A stretch of DNA of 46,555 nucleotides. Source: Pseudomonas sp. (GTDB taxonomy: Bacteria > Pseudomonadota > Gammaproteobacteria > Pseudomonadales > Pseudomonadaceae). Below are positions 24,254-32,415 of this stretch, piece after piece (the stretch's first letter is position 1; every line of letters begins with the position of its first letter). Made by a program: the position numbers and the translations under genes. The notes under the pieces were generated by a model, which was given only the letters and a program-made list of their open reading frames with translations, did not search any database and was not told where the DNA came from. The stretch spans positions 1 through 46,555 of the forward strand of contig SKFV01000142.1 in NCBI GenBank assembly GCA_007117785.1, in the 5' to 3' direction.

Positions 24254-24757
24254 ATGCACAAGACCCTGAAAACCCTGGCCGCCGCCACTGCACTGGCAGC
24301 CAGTGCGGCCTCGTTGGCCAACGACCGCAGCGCCGAGCAGCAGTTTCTCGACATGATGGCCGCGGGTGACGCCTACCCGGTAGAAACCCTGATGCCTCTG
24401 TTCAAGCAACTGGAGCCGGTTGACCTGGATTTCATGGTCGGTACCTGGAAAGGTGGCAAGTTTGACGGCGGTGCCGAGCCGGACCCGATCAACTGGTACG
24501 GCAAACGCTTTACTTCCCCCAGTGATGTAGAGCCTCTGCTGGTGCGCAACGAAGAAGGCGACGTGGTTACCTTCGACAAGTTGGGCGCGGCGCAAATGCG
24601 CATGATGGCTTTTGACGGCATGACCTCGGCCGCACTCATCTATGATACGCAGCCGATCATGGATTATTTCCGCCGGGTCAATGATGACGTGGTCATCGGA
24701 CTGGGCGATATCAAGGGCAAGCCACTGGACTTCTTCTTCCATCTGACTCGGGAATAG
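24254..24757 (+). CDS. Exported GXWXG / DUF4334 domain protein
   Basis: 167-residue protein of unknown function. A clear signal peptide (MHKTLKTLAAATALAASAAS, likely cut after SLA near residue 22) predicts a periplasmic location. The GXWXG motif GTWKGG is at about 63-68, followed by NWYGKRF, and the DUF4334-like C-terminal half reads AQMRMMAFDGMTSAALIYD, PIMDYFRRVNDD and IGLGDIKG. The family is usually cytoplasmic and annotated only as hypothetical, so the signal peptide is a little unusual. It lies between the TetR gene and the aminotransferase, suggesting joint control. No reaction can be assigned. Confidence 0.82.
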   Translation: MHKTLKTLAAATALAASAASLANDRSAEQQFLDMMAAGDAYPVETLMPLFKQLEPVDLDFMVGTWKGGKFDGGAEPDPINWYGKRFTSPSDVEPLLVRNEEGDVVTFDKLGAAQMRMMAFDGMTSAALIYDTQPIMDYFRRVNDDVVIGLGDIKGKPLDFFFHLTRE

Positions 24758-24859
24758 TGCATCTGATCGCTGCAGCCCGCGGCATTTCGGGTTAGCATGG
24801 GCGATTGCTGGCCGGGCCAAAGCCCGGTCAGGTACTGACAATAGCCGGAGATGTGCCCC

Positions 24860-25984
24860 GTGTCCCAACTACATCCTGCCATTGACCCCGATGGCCTGCT
24901 TGAATATTCCGTGGTCTTTACCGACCGTTCCCTGAACCATATGTCGCAAACCTTTCAACAGGTCATGCGTGATATTTCCAGCACCCTGAAAGGCGTCTAC
25001 AACGCCGAGGCTGTGGTCGTGGTACCCGGTGGCGGTACCTTTGGCATGGAGTCCGTGGCGCGCCAGTTCGCCCAGGACCAGACTTGCCTGGTGATTCGCA
25101 ACGGCTGGTTCAGCTACCGCTGGACGCAGATCTTTGAAATGGGTCGTCTGCCCGCAGAAGAAATCGTGCTCAAGGCACGGCAAACCGGAACGGATGCGCA
25201 AAGCCCCTTCGCCCCGGCACCGATCGAAGACGTGGTTGCAGAAATCCACGCGCAAAAGCCGCAGGTGGTGTTTGCGCCGCACGTGGAAACCTCCGCCGGG
25301 ATCATTCTGCCGGATGACTACCTGCGCAAGGTAGCTGAAGCCACTCACGCTGTTGGCGGCCTCTTTGTCCTCGACTGCATTGCCTCCGGCACCATCTGGG
25401 TCGATATGCAGGATACCGGCGTTGACGTATTGATCAGTGCCCCGCAAAAGGGTTGGAGCGCCTCACCCTGCAGCGCCCTGGTCATGCTCAGTGAGCGCGC
25501 CCTGGCGCGGCTGGAACAGACCACCAGCAGTAGCTTTGCCGCCGACCTGAAAAAGTGGCACCAGATCATGCAAGCCTATGAAAACGGCGGCCATGCCTAC
25601 CACGCCACCATGCCCACGGACGCCCTCAAGCAATTCCGCGACACCATGCTGGAAACCTATGACTACGGCTTTGATCGCGTGCGTGACGAGCAATGGGAAC
25701 TGGGCCGCGCTGTGCGTGCACTACTCAAGGAAAAAGGCTTTGTCAGCGTCGCCGCCGAAGGCTTTGAAGCGCCCGGCGTGGTCGTCTCCTACACCCGTGA
25801 CGACATGATCCACAGCGGCAAGGCCTTCTTGGCCAAGGGCCTGCAAACCGCCGCCGGTGTCCCGCTGATGTGCGACGAACCCGCCAGCTTCAAAACCTTC
25901 CGCATCGGCCTGTTCGGCCTCGACAAGCTGCATAACGTCGAGCGCAGCGTGGCCAACCTGCAGCAAGCACTGGAAAGCCTCTAA
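24860..25984 (+). CDS. Class V aminotransferase (alanine-glyoxylate / serine-pyruvate type)
   Basis: PLP-dependent enzyme of fold type I, 374 residues. Visible are the phosphate-binding VVVVPGGGTFGMESVARQF, HVETSAG at about 141, the Asp about 172 in LFVLDCIASGTIW and the Schiff-base Lys about 197 in ISAPQKGWSASPC. Relatives include alanine-glyoxylate and serine-pyruvate transaminases; the real substrate is not readable. GTG at 24860 is preferred as the start because GGAG at 24847-24850 is nine bases upstream. An in-frame ATG at 24851 directly abuts that site. A strong bidirectional terminator follows. Confidence 0.88.
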   Translation: MSQLHPAIDPDGLLEYSVVFTDRSLNHMSQTFQQVMRDISSTLKGVYNAEAVVVVPGGGTFGMESVARQFAQDQTCLVIRNGWFSYRWTQIFEMGRLPAEEIVLKARQTGTDAQSPFAPAPIEDVVAEIHAQKPQVVFAPHVETSAGIILPDDYLRKVAEATHAVGGLFVLDCIASGTIWVDMQDTGVDVLISAPQKGWSASPCSALVMLSERALARLEQTTSSSFAADLKKWHQIMQAYENGGHAYHATMPTDALKQFRDTMLETYDYGFDRVRDEQWELGRAVRALLKEKGFVSVAAEGFEAPGVVVSYTRDDMIHSGKAFLAKGLQTAAGVPLMCDEPASFKTFRIGLFGLDKLHNVERSVANLQQALESL

Positions 25985-25997
25985 GCCAGCAACAAAT

Positions 25998-26024
25998 AAG
26001 GCACCCGCCAAGGGTGCCTTTTGA
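25998..26024. terminator. Bidirectional intrinsic terminator
   Basis: AAGGCACCC (25998-26006) and GGGTGCCTT (26012-26020) form a perfect 9-bp stem with a 5-nt loop, followed by TT and an AT-rich tail. On the minus strand the stem is followed by ATTTGTTG. It sits between the convergent aminotransferase and beta-lactamase-fold genes and can serve both. Confidence 0.88.
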
Positions 26025-26078
26025 TTGAAATGTCTGGCTGCTTAGGATGCGAGGTGCTGCGTGATCGTCAGAAAACGC

Positions 26079-27359
26079 TTAGTCAGCATTGGCACCTGTG
26101 ATGGATACAGCGTGGCTTGAGAGTGTCACCAGCACCGCCTCGCTATCGACCATCCCCCAGGATTGCTCAGTTTCACGATCAATCGCCAATTGTATCTGGC
26201 GGTAAAAAGCCATGCGCTGCTTATCGTGATCGCCGCCCTGGCGGTCTGTGGCTTGCGGCCAATTGCCGTTGGAGGCTATCACCAGCTGCCGCTCGGGATC
26301 GATAAAGATGCCCTGACCAAAAATCCCCCGTGCGTGAAAGCTGCCATCGTCCAGCGTCCACCATTGATACCCGTAGCCATGCCCAGGCACACCGATGTCA
26401 GCCTGCTTGCTGGTGGCCTCTGCCAGCCAGCCATCGGGTAATACCGGCTCGCCGTTGGCGATACCACCACCGAGGATAAACAAACCAAAGCGCGCAAAGT
26501 CGCGGGTGGCCGCCTGTATGCAGCAACCGCTGATTTCCAGCCCGGTGGAACTCAACAACCAGGTTGCATCCTGTTCCATACCAAAGGGCTGCCAGATTTT
26601 CTCCGCGAGATACTCGGACAGGTTCCGGTTGGTGGCCAGGCTGGCCAATACGCCGATCAGATTGGTCTCGCCAGTTTTATAGGACCAGACGGTACCCGGC
26701 TCTGCCTCTGCACCCAGCTGACGCATATAGCTCACGGTCACATCAACGCCCGGCTCGGCCTTGTGCGTATTGAACAAGGCAACGTCGGATGCCGGGTCAG
26801 CGTAGTCCTCATTCCACGCCACGCCGGATGTCATGGTCAGTAACTGCTCGATGGTGACATTGTCATAAGCCGACCCTTGCAGATCGGGAATATAGTCCGA
26901 CACCTTGTCATCAATGCTGTCGATATAGCCGTCCTTGATCGCAGCGCCAACCAGGGTCGAAGTAAACGACTTGGCTACCGAAAAACTGGTCCAGCGGCCC
27001 TCAGGCCCGAAGTCCAGACCGTATTCCTCCAGCCGAATCTTGCCATCCTGCACAATCACCAGGGCAGCAGTGCGCTGGTCTTCCATGTAGGTCGTGATAT
27101 CAAGATCAATAGCCAGCGGCTCACCAGCAGGCAATGGAAGGACATGATCACCGGAAGGCACAATGCGGGACTCAATAAGGAAAGGCACCCTATCCATCAC
27201 CCGGAAGGCGGCATCGCGCTGCGACGTCGACCAGAAAAGAACGTCGGTGTTGGTAGGCAGGTTCAGCAGCAGCTGACGTAGGTCTCTGTCCAGGGTTGCC
27301 CAGGCAATACCGCCGGCAATCAGGACCAGAGCGATGAGTGAGAGGATAGCTTTTTTCAT
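26079..27359 (-). CDS. Beta-lactamase-fold serine hydrolase (class C / NylB-like)
   Basis: 426-residue hydrolase with an N-terminal signal-anchor (MKKAILSLIALVLIAGGIAW), so it is periplasmic or inner-membrane tethered. Features of the penicillin-binding / 6-aminohexanoate-dimer hydrolase group are the SxxK motif in SFSVAKSFTSTLVG, MTSGVAWNEDYADP with a Tyr in the family position, WSYKTGETNLIG with the second Tyr, and GIFGQGIFIDPERQLVI near the C-terminus. These proteins act as esterases, amidases or peptidases more often than as antibiotic-hydrolysing enzymes. It follows the patatin gene after 58 bp on the same strand and may be in one transcript with it. Confidence 0.87.
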   Translation of the reverse strand: MKKAILSLIALVLIAGGIAWATLDRDLRQLLLNLPTNTDVLFWSTSQRDAAFRVMDRVPFLIESRIVPSGDHVLPLPAGEPLAIDLDITTYMEDQRTAALVIVQDGKIRLEEYGLDFGPEGRWTSFSVAKSFTSTLVGAAIKDGYIDSIDDKVSDYIPDLQGSAYDNVTIEQLLTMTSGVAWNEDYADPASDVALFNTHKAEPGVDVTVSYMRQLGAEAEPGTVWSYKTGETNLIGVLASLATNRNLSEYLAEKIWQPFGMEQDATWLLSSTGLEISGCCIQAATRDFARFGLFILGGGIANGEPVLPDGWLAEATSKQADIGVPGHGYGYQWWTLDDGSFHARGIFGQGIFIDPERQLVIASNGNWPQATDRQGGDHDKQRMAFYRQIQLAIDRETEQSWGMVDSEAVLVTLSSHAVSITGANAD

Positions 27360-27417
27360 AAGGTCTCTGTGGGTAATTATTGTCGGCCGATCTTAAAGCT
27401 TGCCGGCATCTCGGGGG

Positions 27418-28341
27418 CTACTGTGCGTCTTCGCTCTTGGCTGCCAATCTCTCGTCAAGCGCTTTACCCAGTTCGTCGGACGCGTCGGCTGCCTGCTCGA
27501 TAACGGCATCGACCCGATCGAAGTGCAGCAAGCGGACACCGTTCAAATCGGGCTTGATGTAAATATCGGGGCCACCGTTATGCATCTTTTCACTGATGAT
27601 CGACTGCTGCATCACCTCAAAGGTCTTGAACAGCAGATCAAGCGCACTGACCTCGTTATCAGCGTTAGGCTCGCGAACGCCGGTAACGTCAATGGCGATC
27701 ACGTAATCATGGCCTTCAAGCAGGTCCCAGGGCAGTGGGTTGGATACCCCGCCGTCAATCAGCAGCTGGTCGTCCCGTTTGACCGGATTGAACAGGCCGG
27801 GTACGGCCATGCTGGCCTTCAATGCCGTGAAAAGGTCGCCGGACTCGAATACCACTGAACTGCCGTCCCAGTAATTGGTAGCGACGACTTTAAGCGGAAT
27901 GTTCAACTCATCGAAGCTGCGCGCCTCAAAGTGCTCGCCGATAAAATCCAGGAAACCCGACTGGTCGAAGGCACCGCCATTACCCAGCTCTGCGCGCACC
28001 AGGTCTGTCCAGCCAGGCCCGTTATTACCCAGGCCAGAGAAGGGGTTGAGCACTGACTCACCGAAGGTATCGAACAGATCGCGAATCTCTTCCGAGCTTA
28101 ATCCGGCGGCGTACATCGCCCCGATAATGGCACCGATGCTGGTGCCGGCAATCGCATCAGGGGTGATGTCGCGCTGCTCGAACTCGGCGAGCATGGCAAT
28201 GTGGGCCAGGCCCCCAGCACCCCCCGAGCCCAGTGCCAGGGCGATGCCGGATGCCTTGTCGTCGGCCATGGCAACCTTGGACCCCACCATGAACAGGACA
28301 GCCGCAATCATCAGCCAACGCAGGCAATGGGTATGCAACAT
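27418..28341 (-). CDS. Exported patatin-like phospholipase
   Basis: 307-residue lipid acyl hydrolase. A signal peptide (hydrophobic WLMIAAVLFMVGS, likely cut after AMA near residue 26) predicts export. The patatin core is complete: oxyanion glycine loop GSGGAGGLAH at about 38-47, nucleophile Ser68 in AGTSIGAIIG, and catalytic Asp196 in LLIDGGVSNPLPW. The loop has Ala where many patatins have Arg (GGARG). ATG at 28341 is used; the frame is open to a TTG at 28356. No outer-membrane barrel or POTRA region follows, so it is not a PlpD-type autotransporter. It probably shares a transcript with the downstream hydrolase gene. Confidence 0.9.
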   Translation of the reverse strand: MLHTHCLRWLMIAAVLFMVGSKVAMADDKASGIALALGSGGAGGLAHIAMLAEFEQRDITPDAIAGTSIGAIIGAMYAAGLSSEEIRDLFDTFGESVLNPFSGLGNNGPGWTDLVRAELGNGGAFDQSGFLDFIGEHFEARSFDELNIPLKVVATNYWDGSSVVFESGDLFTALKASMAVPGLFNPVKRDDQLLIDGGVSNPLPWDLLEGHDYVIAIDVTGVREPNADNEVSALDLLFKTFEVMQQSIISEKMHNGGPDIYIKPDLNGVRLLHFDRVDAVIEQAADASDELGKALDERLAAKSEDAQ

Positions 28342-28409
28342 AACAGTTACTCGCAAAGAAACGTCAGGGTATTAAGCCAGCGGAAAGGCAGCACTGCAAT
28401 CAAGGCGAC

Positions 28410-28446
28410 CACAGACCGGGTTCACAGACCGATGTCACACAGACCG
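28410..28446 (+). repeat. Three short direct repeats CACAGACCG
   Basis: CACAGACCG occurs at 28410-28418, 28423-28431 and 28438-28446, with 13- and 15-base periods. The copies are joined by GGTTC- and ATGTCA-like linkers. They lie in the 203-bp gap between the divergent patatin and dehydrogenase genes. They could be iterated protein-binding sites or a decayed repeat element. Confidence 0.6.
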
Positions 28447-28451
28447 GTGTC

Positions 28452-28467
28452 AGGTCTTGCCTTTTGC
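28452..28467 (+). repeat. 16-bp dispersed repeat, copy 1
   Basis: AGGTCTTGCCTTTTGC. It differs by one base from copy 2 at 29690-29705, on the far side of the dehydrogenase gene, and by two bases from the inverted copy 3 at 29737-29752. Confidence 0.6.
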
Positions 28468-28544
28468 CCCGCGCACATCAGCCTGTTAAGGAGTAACATC
28501 GGTCAACACCGAACGAGATTACCTAACCATTGCAGGAGAACAAC

Positions 28545-29672
28545 GTGTCAGACACCAACATCGCCCTTACCTCGACCATCAGCGAAGACAACTCACTGGA
28601 ATTGGCCTTGCGCGAGATCGAGATCCCGCAGCCAGGCGACAACCAGATCGTCATCCGCGTCGAAGCCGCGCCTATCAATCCGTCTGACCTGGGCGTGATG
28701 CTCAGCGTGGCCGATATGACAACCGCCAAACAGTCCGGCAGTGCCGAGCGCCCGGTCATCCATGCCGACGTCCCGGCCAAGTTCATGGGTGCCGTTAAAA
28801 AGCGCCTTGGCAAGGCTATTCCCGTGGGTAACGAAGGCGCTGGTACCGTTGTTGCTGCAGGCTCATCCGCCGCTGCGCAAAGCCTGATGGGGAAAACCGT
28901 TGCCTTCATTGGCGGCGGTAGCTACCGTAACTATGTCTGTGTGAATGTGCAAAGCTGTCTGGAACTGGCGCCGGACACCACGGCCGTCGAAGGTGCGTCC
29001 AGCTTTGTGAATCCGCTGACCGCATTGGCCATGGTAGAAACCATGCGCGCTGAAGGGCATAAGGCCATTGTTCACGCCGCTGCCGCCTCCAACCTCGGGC
29101 AAATGCTCAACCGCATCTGCATGGCAGACGGCATCGACCTGGTCAATATCGTCCGCAAGCCGGAACAGGAAGCACTGCTGCGCGACATGGGTGCCAAATA
29201 CGTGGTCAACTCCAGTAGCGACAGCTTTATGGCCGACCTGACTCAGGCACTCATCGACACCGGCGCTACCATCGCCTTCGACCCCATCGGTGGCGGACGC
29301 CTGGCCAGTGATATTCTTACCTGCATGGAAGCTGCCGTCTCGCGCAACATCACAGAATACAGCGTGTATGGATCGGATATCTACAAACAGGTGTATATCT
29401 ATGGCGGCCTGGATCGCGGCCCCGTCACCCTGAACCGCACCTTCGGTTTTGCCTGGGGTGTAAACGGCTTCCTGTTGTTCAATGCCCTGGGCAAATTGGG
29501 CATGGAAACCAACATCGCCATGCGCAAACGCGTAGCCGCCGAAATCAAAACCACCTTCGCCAGTCACTACACCCACGACGTATCCCTGGCCGGTGCCTTG
29601 CAACTGGATGCTATCGCGGCTTACGGCAAGATGGCGACTGGTGAGAAGTACCTGATCAAGCCACAGAGCTAA
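28545..29672 (+). CDS. Medium-chain dehydrogenase/reductase (zinc-free quinone-oxidoreductase-like)
   Basis: 375-residue MDR-superfamily oxidoreductase. The N-terminal GroES-like domain carries VRVEAAPINPSDLGVML and VGNEGAGTVVAAGSS. The nucleotide-binding domain carries SFVNPLTALAMVETM and AAASNLGQMLNRI, with a probable NAD(P)H site, and FDPIGGG in the position usual for the family. The cysteine cluster of structural-zinc alcohol dehydrogenases is absent, pointing to the quinone-oxidoreductase/enoyl-reductase branch. GTG at 28545 is the start because AGGAG lies six bases upstream; the longer frame from TTG at 28530 would include that site. The gene stands alone between short repeats. The substrate is unknown. 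Confidence 0.87.
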   Translation: MSDTNIALTSTISEDNSLELALREIEIPQPGDNQIVIRVEAAPINPSDLGVMLSVADMTTAKQSGSAERPVIHADVPAKFMGAVKKRLGKAIPVGNEGAGTVVAAGSSAAAQSLMGKTVAFIGGGSYRNYVCVNVQSCLELAPDTTAVEGASSFVNPLTALAMVETMRAEGHKAIVHAAAASNLGQMLNRICMADGIDLVNIVRKPEQEALLRDMGAKYVVNSSSDSFMADLTQALIDTGATIAFDPIGGGRLASDILTCMEAAVSRNITEYSVYGSDIYKQVYIYGGLDRGPVTLNRTFGFAWGVNGFLLFNALGKLGMETNIAMRKRVAAEIKTTFASHYTHDVSLAGALQLDAIAAYGKMATGEKYLIKPQS

Positions 29673-29689
29673 CCTTAGAGGGTCGGGTA

Positions 29690-29752
29690 AGGTCTTGTCT
29701 TTTGCTCTGAGCGCATACATACCGCTTTTGAGACATGCAAAAGACAGGACCT
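29690..29752 (+). repeat. Inverted repeat pair of the 16-bp element (copies 2 and 3)
   Basis: AGGTCTTGTCTTTTGC (29690-29705) and GCAAAAGACAGGACCT (29737-29752) are inverted copies with one mismatch, which would be a G-U pair in RNA, around a 31-base loop. They lie 17 bases past the dehydrogenase stop and could fold as a large hairpin, perhaps its terminator. Copy 1 lies upstream of the same gene. Confidence 0.65.
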
Positions 29753-29839
29753 GAACCCAGTGAACTCTTGCTTTCTTTTATTTAGCTCACCATTGATCGT
29801 AGGAACCTGCCTTTTACTGGCTTTTGCGCATATGCACAT

Positions 29840-29866
29840 AAAAATGGGCACCGCGCGGGTGCCCAT
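29840..29866 (-). terminator. Intrinsic terminator of the DUF1329 gene
   Basis: On the minus strand a perfect 9-bp stem, ATGGGCACC with GGTGCCCAT and a 5-nt loop, is followed by TTTTA. It lies about 20 bases beyond the DUF1329 stop. Confidence 0.9.
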
Positions 29867-29885
29867 GTTGGGGTGGGGTTTACTG

Positions 29886-31247
29886 TTAACGTACGCCCGC
29901 TGCGCGCAAGGCGGCAGGAGTGAACTGGTTGTAGTTGGGTGTGAAGTCGAAGTTGGGCGCGGCCTGTTCTTCGGTGTACATACCCAGGGCAATGTAACGG
30001 CCGGCGATCAGGTCATACAAGGTTTCGATCGCATAGCCGGGCAGGCCGACATGATAGTTATGCGCGATATGGCCTTCGCCGACGCGCCACAGGGTGCCAC
30101 GACCGTCGTAGTGATCGGCCAGGGTGATCAGCCAGGAGTCTTCATCAATGAAGAAGTTACGCTGGGCATAGATATGCCGTTGGCCTTCTTTGACATTACC
30201 CTGCACTTCCCAGACCCTGTGCAGCTCGTAACGGGTGTGCTCAGGGTTGATGTGTCCAGCGTGCAATACGTCAGAATACGGCAGGCCACGCTCGGTCAGC
30301 TTGTAGGCGTTGTAGGGAATGAAGATTTCCTTCTTGCCGACCAGTTCCCAGTTATAGCGGTCTGGTGCGCCGTTATACATGGAGAAGTTGTCCGAGGTGC
30401 GCATGCCGTCCGACGCGGTACCGGGGCCGTCATAGGCGACCTGGGGTGCGCGACGCACCCTGCGCTGGCCAGCGTTGTAGACCCAGGCCATGCGCGGTTC
30501 TTGCAACTGATCCAATGAATCATGGACCAGCAATACATTACCTGCCAGGCGTGAGGGAGCATTTACCCGCTGCTTGAAAAACAGCAGCGTGTTGGGCATG
30601 GACATGTGGTCAACATCCGGCATTTGTGCCGGGTAGCCCACTTCCTCTTCCAGTTTGATCAGGGTGTAGGAGCCGTTCACCTGCGGCATCGCCTGCATAT
30701 AAAAGCGGTGAACATTCAGGCGATGTCGGGTCAGATGGTTCCAGACTACTTCCACCCCGGTCTGCGGAATCGGGAAGGCAAAGGTGCCATGCGGGAAGTT
30801 GGTGATACCGTCGCCGTTGTTTACCAGCTCGGCTTGCCCGGCCATCTCGCGGACCTTGTCATAGATATCCTGGCTAAAGCCGACGCTACGGTGTGTCTGG
30901 TAGACGGGCATCCGGAAGGTTTCCGGATAGCGTTCGAACATGGCGATCTGGCCGGGGGTCAGGTTGTCGCGGTAGTCCTGGTAGTTTTGCGCGGTAATCA
31001 CGAACTCGGGCTGTTCACCGGCAAAGGGATTTTCAGCAAAGCCATCCCCCAGTTGCCGGCCGGCATCCGGGCCGAGGCCACCGGTCCATTCGGGGATGGT
31101 GCCCGAGGCATTGCCGGCACGTTCTGCGCCTATGGGGGTCAGGTCCTGACCCAGGCGGCTGTAATCGGGCTGCGCCATGACGCTGGTGGCCAACAGGCTG
31201 AGAGCCATGCCACCGGCGCCGATCAAGGTAGTTGTTATTCTGGTCAT
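29886..31247 (-). CDS. DUF1329 family periplasmic protein
   Basis: 453-residue exported protein. The signal peptide is ITTTLIGAGGMALSLLATSV with cleavage after VMA near residue 25. The mature start LGQDLTPIGAERAGNASGTIPEWTGG is the usual DUF1329 opening. Later landmarks are PQTGVEVVWNHLTRH, RRAPQVAYDGPGTASDG, GKKEIFIPYNAYKL and ERNF-like AQRNFFIDEDSWLI. The family is thought to have a LolA/LolB-like lipid-binding fold and often sits beside DUF1302 and transporter genes. Here no such neighbour is present, so it is an orphan. ATG at 31247 is fixed by GGAGA a few bases upstream; the open frame upstream of it is unlike the family. Its molecular role is unknown. Confidence 0.92.
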   Translation of the reverse strand: MTRITTTLIGAGGMALSLLATSVMAQPDYSRLGQDLTPIGAERAGNASGTIPEWTGGLGPDAGRQLGDGFAENPFAGEQPEFVITAQNYQDYRDNLTPGQIAMFERYPETFRMPVYQTHRSVGFSQDIYDKVREMAGQAELVNNGDGITNFPHGTFAFPIPQTGVEVVWNHLTRHRLNVHRFYMQAMPQVNGSYTLIKLEEEVGYPAQMPDVDHMSMPNTLLFFKQRVNAPSRLAGNVLLVHDSLDQLQEPRMAWVYNAGQRRVRRAPQVAYDGPGTASDGMRTSDNFSMYNGAPDRYNWELVGKKEIFIPYNAYKLTERGLPYSDVLHAGHINPEHTRYELHRVWEVQGNVKEGQRHIYAQRNFFIDEDSWLITLADHYDGRGTLWRVGEGHIAHNYHVGLPGYAIETLYDLIAGRYIALGMYTEEQAAPNFDFTPNYNQFTPAALRAAGVR

Positions 31248-31592
31248 GCGGTCTTCTCCAATGATCAAACGTAGACGCCAACACTCATTGTCATGAAACC
31301 ATGGTCCTTCAACGGGTTGTACCGGGTGCTGCTGGCATCTTGTGCCGGTAGGGCGACCGGGTACCGTTGGCTTGATCGGCACTCAGGCCGACAGTTACGG
31401 ACACGACGTCTGCTTTTCAGCAGCAATCAGGGGATTTGACGGTGCTTAATGGGAAGGGTTCGCAACCAGCGATAGCACAGCTGTAACAAGCTGTGTGCAA
31501 AACAACCACGAAAAGGATGCCATGCCGGGGTGCGAATGGCGTCAGTTGGCGTCCTTACTTGCTGCTAAGAGGAAAGGCCTGAAGCGGTTGCC
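31248..31592. promoter_or_regulatory. 345-bp gap with an inverted repeat
   Basis: No gene is seen here. It should contain the DUF1329 promoter. An inverted repeat CACAGCT (31476-31482) and AGCTGTG (31489-31495) with a 6-base spacer lies about 230 bases upstream of that gene. No T run accompanies it on either strand, which favours a protein-binding site over a terminator. Nothing else is recognisable. Confidence 0.35.
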
Positions 31593-32345
31593 TCAGGACT
31601 CTTCCTGTTTTTTCTTCTCTGGCGGCTGGGCGACGATCTCTTCCATCGCCAGCCCGGTCAGACCATGGATGGTGCGCCACAGGTAGACCAGAATCAGAAT
31701 CATCATGACCATGGACGGCAAGGCGATCATCGGGTAGCTGACCAGGGTCAGGCGGCCCAGTTCTTCGTTGAAGGCTGAGGAACCCGAGGGGCTGGTGACA
31801 ATCCATTTGGCCAGCACGTAGTTCATCGCCGAGGAGAAAAAGAAGGTGCCGGCGAGGAAGTAGGTTGCCTTCAGCAGGCGCTGTTCGAACACTTCGACCA
31901 GCCCGCGCTCTTCCAGGCGGTCATTGACCAGGTCGATGTTCAGCACTTTCTTGTTGTACAGCAGGGTACGAATCAGCGGGAAGCGCGTGCGGGTCGAAAC
32001 AAGTACGGCGATGCCGAGAATACCGGGCACGGCCGCTTCCTTGATCGCCAGCCACTGCGGGTCAAGCTTGAGCAGGCCGATACCGCCGGTGAGCATGACG
32101 CTGATGAGGCCAAGCAGGGCAATCCAGTTGAACTTGCGATAGCGCACCAGCTCGAACAGGCCCCAGCCCAGCGGGAAGGCCAGGGCAATAATCAGCGCCA
32201 TAGTTGGCCCGAGATGTTCCTCGCCACTGAATTTCATCAGGATGACGGAGGGCGCAACAATGCTCACCAGCAGGTCAATCAGTGGGCGTGGCTTGTGCTC
32301 GGGATGGGTCTGGGCAGTATCGGTCATGGGGCTCGACTGGGTCAT
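31593..32345 (-). CDS. VC0807-family inner membrane protein
   Basis: 250-residue multi-pass membrane protein of unknown function. Hydrophobic segments include LIDLLVSIVAPSVILMKF, MALIIALAFPLGWGLFELV, IALLGLISVMLTGGIGLL, ATYFLAGTFFFSSAMNYVLA and MIALPSMVMMILILVYLW, giving about five or six helices. The KPRPLIDLLVSIVAPSVILM stretch and the middle FPLIRTLLYNKKVLNID match what I recall of proteins labelled VC0807 family. The tail is charged (PPEKKKQEES). The start may be ATG 32345 or ATG 32327; neither has a clear ribosome-binding site. It stands between cydC and a large gap, and any link to the oxidase is unproven. Confidence 0.8.
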   Translation of the reverse strand: MTQSSPMTDTAQTHPEHKPRPLIDLLVSIVAPSVILMKFSGEEHLGPTMALIIALAFPLGWGLFELVRYRKFNWIALLGLISVMLTGGIGLLKLDPQWLAIKEAAVPGILGIAVLVSTRTRFPLIRTLLYNKKVLNIDLVNDRLEERGLVEVFEQRLLKATYFLAGTFFFSSAMNYVLAKWIVTSPSGSSAFNEELGRLTLVSYPMIALPSMVMMILILVYLWRTIHGLTGLAMEEIVAQPPEKKKQEES

Positions 32346-32415
32346 TCAAAGTGATCTGCATGATACACGGGCAAGCGGTCAGGTGGCAGTTTTCAGGTTA
32401 ATCCGGAGACCAGGC

